A stretch of 64,000 bases of DNA from Shinisaurus crocodilurus (lineage: Eukaryota; Chordata; Lepidosauria; Squamata; Shinisauridae). Of this stretch, positions 1 through 8,733 are shown one piece after another (the stretch's first letter is position 1; every line of letters begins with the position of its first letter). Both the position numbers and the translations under genes were made by a program. Location of the stretch: assembly GCA_021292165.1 (NCBI GenBank), contig CM037878.1, forward strand, positions 196,353,118 through 196,417,117. Direction: 5' to 3'. Below the pieces are notes generated by a model. It saw nothing but the letters and a program-made list of their open reading frames with translations, did no database searches and was not told the origin of the DNA.

Positions 1-525
1 CTTGCCTGCCACCTGCACACCTCTTAAACCGCAATCCTAATTTGTAATGTGCCATTGGCCCTTAGCAAATAAGCTTGTCCTACCAGTTCAACCTTTAAGT
101 AAGCTAAAGAAAATATCATGATGTTGGACTCTTTTGCTGTGTCTATTATTTCTGATGGACTATGCCACATCCCTAATTCTCTTTATTGTCTGACCACTGC
201 CTACCACCAGTGAGCTATAGGTAGTAGTGTTCATGGCAGTCACAAGAGAAGCCATGCAAAGCAACCTCTGGAATAAATAAGCTTAGGTAAAAGATAGGTA
301 GAGACCAACACCCATTGTTCATAAGACAAACTGATGAGACTCAGAGACAAGTAACTTCACCAGGAAACTGAGTGCAAGAGAGAGGCAGCCCCAAATGCCA
401 AATCACGTATTTGCCCCCACAAAGCACAACAGAATACCCAGTTCACAAAAGGCTGGTGGTTTAAGTGGTGATTTTCAGGGAAACAGAAATACACACACAG
501 GCAAAACACCCCCACCCCAAATTGC
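1..525. other. unannotated AT-rich sequence
   Basis: I see no gene, terminal repeat or recognisable repeat family here. Short open frames are interrupted and resemble no family I know. Confidence 0.4.
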
Positions 526-551
526 AACACACACACACACACACACACACA
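526..551. repeat. (CA)n microsatellite
   Basis: Uninterrupted CA dinucleotide run of about 13 units. Confidence 0.95.
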
Positions 552-837
552 GTACAGGTTCGCTCCTCACTGCTCTTCCACCCAGGACACTCCCTACTGC
601 CTCAGCTTATGTGGTGTTTTTTTAATCCTGGGTGGCTAGATATGCTGGGCTGCAGCCACCCACCATTTTTATTTTCTAGGGTCCAGAGGCATTCTTGGAA
701 ATAAAGGTGGGCCTAGGGGCCAGCCCTTCATCTTGCAACATGCTTGCTGCCAGTTTATTAAAAATATTTATTTTTTTTAAAAAAAAAATCTTAAATGCCA
801 GTTTAAAACATTTTAAAGTTAAAATATCTAAAAAATA

Positions 838-931
838 AACATCTGGAGGGGTAGGAAGCCTGGTGAGCACCAAGGGAGATGCTTGGTGCCCGCAGGCACC
901 ATGTTGAAGACCCCAGGGCTATATGATCTTT
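838..931 (+). repeat. interspersed repeat, copy 1 (pair with 4850-4945)
   Basis: This block contains 'GGTGCCCGCAGGCACCATGT' followed by an ACCCCAGGG-type end. A diverged copy lies at 4850-4945 in the same orientation, where the core reads GGTGCCTGCAGGGACCACGT. The shared core is a short hairpin. It looks like the end of an old DNA element, but I cannot name the family. The flanks (552-837, 932-1663) hold nothing else I recognise. Confidence 0.45.
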
Positions 932-1663
932 TATGTAAGGACTCCATGGCATACATGGAGCATCCAGGGGAGAGTTCTTATTTTTGTACAATAAAAATAA
1001 TAATACCTTAATAATACCTTGAGATCATTCATTGCCTGAAAACAGTGATACCTAAGGGCCAAACTAAACAAGGTAGCAGAAAATCCATGCTCAGATCTAC
1101 CACACTGTTGGGTTGTTGTTGTTTTTTACTTAAAAGCAGCTGCAGAGCCCTTCTATCTGTCCCATACTGTTACCACCTGTCCTTGTCTACACAAGCCTAA
1201 TCATGCACAAGACTATATCTGAAGAGATACGTGTTAGGGTCATGATGCGCAGTGGCAGGATTTCGGGTAGCCAGGTGGGGAAAAGCAATGGACTATTGGC
1301 CAAACTTTGATCAAATTACAGTTATTAAAAGTAAGTACATGTGTAGCAATTAAATGTGCAGCATTTAAAGATCTATGTTGGCTCCTGATTAGTTTGTGGG
1401 AAGAAGTCAACATACTACATTAGTTCTTTAAAGACCTAAAAAGCTTAGGGTCAGGGTATCTCTGCCTCTTTTTGTATGAAACTCCCATGCACATAGGTGA
1501 TTGGACAGGTCTCTGATCTGAGTGCCAGCATTGCCTAAAGTTAGGTTGGCTGGAAGAGATGGGGCTTTCATTACAGAATTCTGCTTCCTCTCCAGTTTTG
1601 GTAAACCCATTTAGTTTTCATTCACAGGTGGTCAACCCCAACCAGCATGGTCAATTTCCATTA

Positions 1664-1755
1664 ACTCATTTACCAATGGGCCATACTGGCTGGGGATGGT
1701 GGGAGTTGTAGCCCAATATATCTGGTGGGCATCAGGCTGGGGAAGGCTGTCTAAA
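1664..1755 (+). mobile_element. hAT MITE fragment (right half)
   Basis: The block contains CTGGCTGGGGATGGTGGGAG, GTTGTAGCCCA and GGCTGGGGAAGGCTG. This is the right half of the palindromic MITE whose complete copies lie at 20041-20916 and 27128-27246. The left half is missing. Confidence 0.6.
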
Positions 1756-1779
1756 ACCATGTTTTATTATTTACATTTT

Positions 1780-2115
1780 TATTATTTACATTTATTTATC
1801 GCCCATCTGGCCGGCAAACCGGCCACCCTGGGTGATGTACATAAGATAAAAACAGGATAAAATACATTTAAAACAGTATAAAATTTTAAAATCTTAGCCC
1901 ACCCCATATGTTGTTCCTGTCTTAATGGAGGTTTCATTAGAATCTGCTGCTATGGACTTGTAATTTTTATTTCTTACTTTTCTTTTCATTGTTAATCCAT
2001 TGTATTTGTATTGTATTGTATTTATTAGATGTTATGGGTTTTAATTGTTGCAAGCTATCCTGAGGCTCATTTGAAGCATGTGGTGGGATATACATTGATA
2101 AAATGAAATAAAACC
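1780..2115. mobile_element. LINE 3' tail remnants (two orientations)
   Basis: At about 1780-1885 the sequence reads as a reversed LINE tail: an AT-rich TTTA stretch, then CACCCTGGGTGATGTACAT. At about 1960-2115 there is a forward tail-like stretch ending ATTGATAAAATGAAATAAAA. Both resemble the L2-like tails elsewhere in the window but are old. Nothing recognisable follows in 2116-2887. Confidence 0.4.
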
Positions 2116-2887
2116 TGAAAAAATTATTTGGTGGATATACATTTTTAAATAACTAAATGAGATTCTGTGTAAAAATGTAGCAAAACAACCCTTAAGCTAT
2201 GGTTCTTAATGCATACATTTGCTCCTGGAGTATCTGAAAAGAGATTAGGAAATAATTAAAATAGCCCCTAGCATCTACCTTCATATAGATTCTTCTGTGC
2301 TTCTGGATCTGCAGACAATTATGGCAGAGTATACTAATCCTCAACTTTCTGTAGAACAATGCTTCATTTTACAGAAGGGACCATCTACAATTAAGCTGTG
2401 AGCCCTGCCACACTTCCTGATCCAAATGTCTTTCATCCATCCCAGCACATTAAGCCACATTCTCTCTAATGCCCATTGACAGAAGGGTCAAAAGGTGATT
2501 GTCACTGAAGGACAAATTGCTAGACATTTCAATAAATGTGCTGCCCTTTGTCAGAAAAGTAAACACAAACATTGATTAATTTATCAATACAAGTTAAAAT
2601 TTTATATCAGAAAAGAATGTAAGTTTGCTTATGTTCAAAGAGTCAAGTTGCTTAAAACGTTGATTTTATCAAGTCTTAAAAAATAATAATCATAATCAAC
2701 GCTCATTGTAGATATTTTGGAATATGAGGAAAAACAAAACCCTCTACATTGACACACTCAAACCCCCACACAGGTGTACACAAATGGTCTACCTTTGAAT
2801 TGAAGAGGATTGCTCCTTCTTTAGTTCTTAAATATGGGTGCCATCCACTTCTGTGTCAAGTGCCTGTTCAGCAGAAGCCAGCACTGA

Positions 2888-3310
2888 GATGTGGATAGGG
2901 ATGTGCGCTGTCCCGCCGGCCATTTGCGGATTTTCAGTTGACTTTTGCTCCTCCATTTGCCGATTTGTGGACATGGAAATTGCAACAATGCATTCACGTG
3001 CATTTGCACAAATATGCGCTCCCAAAAATGCTGCAAATCAGCCAAAAATGCGCAACCGCCCCCAACACGCATTTTCATGCTTTACTCTATGGGGACATTT
3101 GCGCATTTTGGATCGGTGTTTTTTTTTTACTTTGCATACTTTTCTTCAGCTAAATTTGTGCCAAAAGACACCCCCAAAAAGGCCCACAAGCCCCGTGGCC
3201 TACACACAACCTGGGAAAGCTGGTCCACTGTGGAATCCGCGAGGCGGACTCCGAGAAATCCAGGCTCATTTGAGTCCATTGCAGATTTCTCCAACAGCCC
3301 TAGATGTGGA
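2888..3310. mobile_element. non-autonomous hAT element with 8-bp TSD
   Basis: The element is 2896-3302 (407 bp). It begins TAGGGATGTG and ends CAGCCCTA, and is flanked by perfect 8-bp duplications GATGTGGA at 2888-2895 and 3303-3310. An 8-bp target duplication is the hAT signature. Open frames inside are chance frames of the MITE. Related copies with the same internal order are at 50632-51048 and, more weakly, 48053-48452. No transposase is present. Confidence 0.85.
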
Positions 3311-3693
3311 CCATCCAGAGCTGAATAGGTGAAAGGCCATTTGAGATGCTTAGGAGGCTACATATTTTGTGATAGTTCTGAATCTGACATAGAACTGCCC
3401 ACCCACACAGTTAAAAAAAAAAAAAAAGGATGTGCAGAGAACCTTGAAGTTTGTTTCAGGCAGATTTAGGAATACATTGGGGTAGGCATGCTCATTCTAC
3501 CGCATGAATTCTTTGGCTATTGGGCACTATAGAAATGTAAATGAAATGAATAAAATTCTGAAGCAGCCATTTGCCAAGGTGGCTGACATAGAAATGGAGA
3601 TATGCAATGACTCATGAACAAATGCACCTAAAAACCCATTTTGATTACAAAATATAGGCCTTTTTAATCATTCAATAGAATAACTTAGACAGT

Positions 3694-3918
3694 GTTACCA
3701 TCAGTATGGTCTGGTGAATAGAATGCCAGACTAGGATTAGGAAGACTTGGGTTCAAATCCCTGCTCAGCTATGAAACCTACTGAGTCCGCTTCGGCCAGT
3801 CACCATGTCTTAGCCTAACCTACCTCAACAGGTTTGTTGTGAGGATAAGAGGTGGGAATATACACCACCTTGAATTCCTTGGAGGCAGGGTAGGATAAAA
3901 ATGAAGTAAATAAATATC
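3694..3918 (+). mobile_element. tRNA-derived SINE
   Basis: The tRNA-like head carries a pol III B-box, GGTTCAAATCC, at 3750-3760. The body contains CCTAACCTACCTC, then TTGTTGTGAGGATAA, CACCTTGAATTCCTTGG and an A-rich AAATAAATA tail. The same body occurs at 39405-39572 and reversed at 41975-42180. MIR-like SINEs share the motif before GTTGTTGTGAGGAT. This copy is full length but diverged. The gap 3311-3693 holds only a poly(A) run near 3413-3427. Confidence 0.8.
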
Positions 3919-4849
3919 TGTTTAATAACCATTGAATCAGAAACAAAATTTAAACAACATCGTGTATTTTTTACTTCTAAATGCAGGTAAATTTTTGAAC
4001 TGGGTTCGTTATTTAAGATGCATTGTGACACAGCTTGTCATTCTTGCATACAGTACAGCAAATCACTGAGAACCTCATGCATTGCATATTCTTGTGTGGC
4101 CTGTTTTGCACCTAAACATGATCACCAGTTATCCTCGTAAAGGCATACGGCACTTAGACAGTCACAAACTGCTAGCCACTCCCTTCCCAGTTCCAATCCA
4201 GCAGATTCAGCATTGTCTAGTCAAATTCGAAGAGGTGAGTGCCTCTCTGATAGCAAGGAATGTTCTTTGGATGTGTCCTATGATGCAGCTGGAGGTTGGG
4301 GGCAGATCATCAGGAGATGACTTCTACTTTCTATATGCATCAACTCTCAGCTCATGAAAAGTGTTCTTCATTTTTGCAGATAAAATTTTATTTTATCATT
4401 TTTGTTCATTTTTTGTCCACTGTGTTACTTTCACACTGAAAGCACATTTCAATATTTTCAATGTCTTTTTCTGATAGAGCAGAAAATGTCTTTCTCTGAT
4501 GGAGCCGCCCTCCCAGTCAATCTGCACTCCTCCCCACCAGCCTCCCCTACTCACCCCAGCCCTCCCAACGTTGCCCCACAGCTTTCCCCATCCAGCTGCC
4601 CTCAAGCTTATTGGGCAGTAGCAGGGACCTTTTGGAGGTGGGGAGCAGAAGTTTTAGCCACCAGCTGGGTACAAAGCAAAGCACATGGCCAGCAGCTACC
4701 CCACCACATCTCCACTCTCTAAGAATGCCTTTGGGCCCACGTTGGGCCCAGACTGATTTGGGGGAAAGGAAATAAAGATTGTGGGCAGGTTCAGGCCAGG
4801 TGCTTTTACTTTGCAGCATGCCCAGCTGCCCAAGGTCTAACTTAAAAAC
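3919..4849. other. no recognised feature
   Basis: I see no gene or terminal repeat here. A C/T-rich stretch lies at 4500-4610. Confidence 0.4.
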
Positions 4850-4945
4850 AATGTGGATGGGCAGGGGATATTGGTGGGCATCAAGGGAGGTATCCATGAG
4901 TGCCATGGTGCCTGCAGGGACCACGTTGGCAATCTCAGATTTAAA
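4850..4945 (+). repeat. interspersed repeat, copy 2 (pair with 838-931)
   Basis: The block shares the TGGGCATCAAGGGAG and GGTGCCTGCAGGGACCACGT core with the copy at 838-931. The family is unknown to me. The following 4946-5420 shows nothing recognisable. Confidence 0.45.
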
Positions 4946-5420
4946 CCACTACTAGGACGGAGATCCATTGGTAGATTCCAAGTCCATGCCATAATTTTGA
5001 GATCACTGCTCTATTCTGCCATATGCAGTATTTACACTGAATCAAAAGTTGTTGCAATAGTTACCATTCAGAATAGATGAAAACCATCCAACTCTTGATG
5101 CTGTTGACAGTAGAGTCTGCACATCTATAGTCCATCATCCAGGACAAGTATATTGGGCTAGGTCACTTCAGTTTGAAGCCCTGGATCATAACATGCTGTC
5201 TTCTCTCATAGTCTGAATTAATGTGTCTTTGATTAGCTGAGATAACTTTTCCGACTGGTTCACAGAATGTGGAATGATCTTTCAATATCTGAAAAATGAA
5301 TGCTATCTATTTTTATTCAATATCCTTCCATCCATCTGCCAAACTAATGACAAAGGTCTGTCTGTGTAACGTTTATTTCTTTTACTTTGCTAAAGTTTAC
5401 ATACATTAAATTAACAAGTG

Positions 5421-5425
5421 TACTG
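5421..5425. repeat. target-site duplication, left (TGTAC)
   Basis: The 5-bp TGTAC is repeated exactly at 11644-11648, immediately outside the other LTR. Confidence 0.92.
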
Positions 5426-6163
5426 TGGAGAAAGCCCAAAACTCAGTACACACACGCACACACATCTTTCCCCAAAGGAGGGGGCCAGGGGAGGAGGGAT
5501 GAGGTCACCAGGGAGTAGCCAGACAAGTCATCAGCCCCAACAAAGGAAGACCTCGGCAGAGATCCACAAATGTCCAGGAAGGGCCATCAAGGACCATCAG
5601 CACACAGGGCAGCCTCGAAGAGCTGCAAAGGTTTCCCTACGTCACCTTCTTCCCGGGCAGGAATAAGCCTATCTACACGAAGGGGCAGGCATAAGCCCCC
5701 ACCTGACCTAGGGGGCGGGGGGAGAGCGGGGAATCCGGGGTAGAAAACCCCTCTCCCGTCCCGGTCCGGGTTGTTGGGAACCACGGGGCCAGATCCTCCT
5801 AAGCAACAGCCGCCCAGGCACTCCGTTCTCCGCTAGGAAGCGCCGATCGGGAGCTGGGCTGAAACTGACTAGAGTATTGTCTTTGATGTAAGGAGAGTGA
5901 CCTGAATGTAACCTGCTAGCCACGGAGCCCGCTCATTGGGTAAGACGCGAGTCAACTAAGGTTGTGTTGACTGTAAACGTATTCTTAGAAGACTGGTAGT
6001 TCCGATCTAATCATTGTATAAACAAATAAAGAGCCTTATTTGGGCATACAAAGGCTTGTGGTTTTTCCTATTGTACTGCGAGCCGACACGAGCTGTATTG
6101 CTCTGCCGGTTAACCCTAGAGTTGCCGAACTCACGCAAAGGATCCGGTTGCTGATCCTTCACA
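5426..6163 (+). repeat. 5' LTR of Gmr1-like element
   Basis: The LTR begins TGTGGAGAAAGCCC and ends GATCCTTCACA. It differs from the 3' LTR at only three bases (5571 T/C, 5593 A/G, 5993 C/A, 5' base first) and by one CA unit near 5458. A polyadenylation signal AATAAA lies at 6025-6030. No clear TATA box is visible at a usual distance. Confidence 0.95.
6025..6030 (+). promoter_or_regulatory. polyadenylation signal in LTR
   Basis: AATAAA is followed about 25 bases later by a GT/T-rich stretch. The equivalent in the 3' LTR is 11505-11510, which would terminate the element's RNA. Confidence 0.7.
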
Positions 6164-6181
6164 TGGTGGCAGGCGACGGGA
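6164..6181 (+). promoter_or_regulatory. primer-binding site candidate
   Basis: TGGTGGCAGGCGACGGGA follows the 5' LTR directly. TGG is the complement of a tRNA CCA end, so the position and first bases fit a minus-strand primer site. I cannot assign the tRNA with confidence. Confidence 0.65.
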
Positions 6182-6267
6182 CAATTGGAAACCACATTTG
6201 ACAGTCGGAACTAACAGGACTTCGGGCAGGCTAGTAGATTGCTGGGGAGCGCTCAGAGCAAGGAAAA

Positions 6268-8733
6268 ATGAATAGTCTGAGCCAAGAGCAGGTGGAGCTA
6301 GTGAGCAGCCCAGAAACCCCAACCCAGACCTCCACAATGGAGTGGGTGGTGCGGCCGAAGACGGCAAGGCAGGAAGGGGGGGAAGCCCCCTCACCATTGT
6401 TAGGAGGGCAGGAACCCAAGCAGTGGGGTAGCCCCAGCCTTACCAGTAGCGGCAGGAGAAACGAGTTAAGGGACCCAGAGGCGGAGGAAGACCTCGGCAG
6501 AAGGGTTGCTGGCGGAGCCATGGGGGGAGGAGGGTTGGATGCCCTCTTTCCCCAACTCAATTGGCAACAAGCCAGGGAGTTGATGCAGCATCAACAAGAA
6601 ATGTTACAGATGCAGCTGGAGTTGGCCAGACTGACCAGGGGCACCGGACAAGGGGGAACCCCTGCACCCCAGGGTGGGGGCACCACAACCCCCAAATGGG
6701 ACAGGAAGCAATTCCCCACCTACCAGTCGGGACAGGATGTACTGATCTTTTTCACCCTGTTCGAGGCTGCCTGCCTAGAGCAGAAGGTGCCGGACAACTT
6801 AAGGATGTCTGCCCTGAGGACTCAGGTCAGCGGGGAACTGGCTGATCTCCTGGGTATCCACACCCAAACTGCTCCCTTGGACTATGGGGCGTTCAAAGAA
6901 GCGGTGAGAGAGAGGTTTGCCCTCACCGCTGAGCATTGTCGCCGTAAATTTCGTTACGGGCAGCCTACCCCAGGGGACACGTATGCCTCCTGGATGGCGC
7001 ACCTGGGGCAGGTGTTGGACGCATGGATCGGGGCCACCGGGAAGACCACTTTGGCGGAGGTGCGAGAGCTCCTGATCCAGGAACAATTTTGTGCCACTAT
7101 CCCTGAGGACCTAGCCACGGCGGTGAGGGATCGGGACCCCCCAAACTGTAGGGAAATGGGCAAGTTGGCCGACCAAATGGGACTGTATCGGCAGCCCAAA
7201 GGACCCAAGGGGGGTAACCTCAGTCATGGCGGGGCTAAGGGAAGTGTGGAGAAGGGCAACCCCAAACCTCGGGAGGGAGCCCTAGGCAAGCCCAAAGAAA
7301 ACCCCGGCACCAGTGGATGTTTCTATTGTAAAGAACCGGGGCACCTCAAGAGGAGCTGCCCCAAACTGATCGCAAAGAACCGCCACGCCAAGACATCGCC
7401 GGGCAAGGTGGGGAGGATGCTTGCTCCTGAGTCCCGCGAACCGGAGGAGCACGAGGAGGATCAACAGTCCAGCTCGTCCCTCGAGGGAGACGGTGAAGAT
7501 GCGGCGCGGTCCCTGAGGAGCGGAGGACAGCATTCGCTGGGGGCCATCTCGCAAGCATCATTGATGCGCATTGCCTCACCGGAGCAGCTGCGGTGGAGCC
7601 AAGACAAATTCTGTGAGTCCATCTCTGTAAACAATGTTTCCCAGGTGGGGTATAGGGACACTGGGGCGGACATCACTGCTTTACCTCGAAGTAAGGTAAA
7701 GAAGAGACAGTTGCTAAAGGGGCGCACCTGTGCCATAAAGCCCTATAACTCTCCCAACATAGCCGTTCCCCTCGCCCGGGTCTGGGTCAAGTACAGGGGG
7801 TGGGAAGGGGAGATGGACGTTATAGTGCATGGCCAACAAGAATGGGGAATCATCATTGGGAACGACGTTGCGTTCCGGGCTGCCCAGGTCAAGGTGGGGG
7901 TGGTGACCCGGCGTTGGGCCAAACAAGCCCCTGACCCGCAGCCTCCCATGTCCCCGGGCCCGCCTCCCGGTCGCGGTAAAGCGACCCCGGCAGCGGCAGC
8001 CAGCCATCCCCCGCCGCTCCCCACAGTTGTGGGGAGGGAAGAAGACCCCGGGGGGTTCGCACCAATGGCCCGTGATTTTGGGACTCAGAAGGCGTTTCAA
8101 GAGGAGCAGCAGAGCGACCCATCCCTCCAGGGATGTCGGGATCAGGCCAGTCAAGGGCCCGGGGTAGGGGACCAGTCAGAACACTTTTTGTGGGAGGCAG
8201 GAGCCCTCTACAGAGAATTCTGCCCAAGGACGGGACCGGGTCCCCAACCAAAGAAAAGACAATTAGTTGTGCCTGCGAGGTACCGCCAGGCTGTACTACA
8301 GCTGGCCCACGATGTGGCGTGGGGAGGGCACTTGGGACAGAAACGGACCCTGGTTAGGGTGACAGAGGGGTTTTACTGGCCCATGGTGGCAAATGAGGTG
8401 CAAGAATATTGCCGGTCCTGCGATGTCTGCCAGCGGGTGGGGCATAACCGGGACCATCCTAAAGCCCCCCTGCAACCCCTACCCATTGTGGGCATCCCCT
8501 TTGAAAGAATAGGGATGGATATCGTGGGACCCTTGAATCCCCCCACCAAGACGGGGAAGAAGTTTATCTTGACTGTGGTTGACTTTGCCACCCGTTATGC
8601 AGAGGCTTTTGCTCTAGCCTCCATCTCCGCCACCAGCCTGGCTAAGACTCTCCTCTCTCTTTTCGCCCGCCTAGGAATGCCCCACACGGTGGTTTCGGAC
8701 TGCGGCACGGGCTTTGTGTCCAAACTGTTTTAA
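6268..8733 (+). CDS. gag-pol: Gag-protease-integrase polyprotein (truncated in integrase)
   Basis: This is an 821-codon frame from the first ATG after the leader. In order it contains a Q/E-rich coiled-coil-like N-terminus (about residues 90-125) and a capsid region. Within the capsid, residues about 223-318 resemble the SCAN domain, with core RELLIQEQF at 266-274. Then come a CCHC zinc knuckle (C351, C354, H359, C364), an aspartic protease with DTGAD at 464-468 and an IIIGND flap-side motif, and integrase. The integrase has its HHCC zinc domain (H681, H688, C718, C721) and the first two catalytic acids of the DDE core (D751, D811). The frame ends at TAA 8731-8733, between the second D and the E, so this is a premature stop and not a natural gene end. 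The rest of pol continues in the +1 frame. Gag would package the RNA, protease would cleave the polyprotein and integrase would insert the cDNA. Confidence 0.92.
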   Translation: MNSLSQEQVELVSSPETPTQTSTMEWVVRPKTARQEGGEAPSPLLGGQEPKQWGSPSLTSSGRRNELRDPEAEEDLGRRVAGGAMGGGGLDALFPQLNWQQARELMQHQQEMLQMQLELARLTRGTGQGGTPAPQGGGTTTPKWDRKQFPTYQSGQDVLIFFTLFEAACLEQKVPDNLRMSALRTQVSGELADLLGIHTQTAPLDYGAFKEAVRERFALTAEHCRRKFRYGQPTPGDTYASWMAHLGQVLDAWIGATGKTTLAEVRELLIQEQFCATIPEDLATAVRDRDPPNCREMGKLADQMGLYRQPKGPKGGNLSHGGAKGSVEKGNPKPREGALGKPKENPGTSGCFYCKEPGHLKRSCPKLIAKNRHAKTSPGKVGRMLAPESREPEEHEEDQQSSSSLEGDGEDAARSLRSGGQHSLGAISQASLMRIASPEQLRWSQDKFCESISVNNVSQVGYRDTGADITALPRSKVKKRQLLKGRTCAIKPYNSPNIAVPLARVWVKYRGWEGEMDVIVHGQQEWGIIIGNDVAFRAAQVKVGVVTRRWAKQAPDPQPPMSPGPPPGRGKATPAAAASHPPPLPTVVGREEDPGGFAPMARDFGTQKAFQEEQQSDPSLQGCRDQASQGPGVGDQSEHFLWEAGALYREFCPRTGPGPQPKKRQLVVPARYRQAVLQLAHDVAWGGHLGQKRTLVRVTEGFYWPMVANEVQEYCRSCDVCQRVGHNRDHPKAPLQPLPIVGIPFERIGMDIVGPLNPPTKTGKKFILTVVDFATRYAEAFALASISATSLAKTLLSLFARLGMPHTVVSDCGTGFVSKLF

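Noticed and set aside
2838..3332. 164-codon plus-strand frame
   Set aside because: It lies almost wholly inside a hAT MITE with a target duplication and has no domain.
4402..4924. 106- and 125-codon frames on opposite strands
   Set aside because: Proline/serine-rich frames in C/T-rich DNA. No domain, no splice signals that I could support.
6164..6181. Gypsy primer site matching the tRNA-Gly(GCC) anticodon arm
   Set aside because: GTGGCAGGCGA is complementary to 11 bases of that arm, but the match starts two bases in and stops there. This could be chance, and a normal 3'-end primer is simpler.
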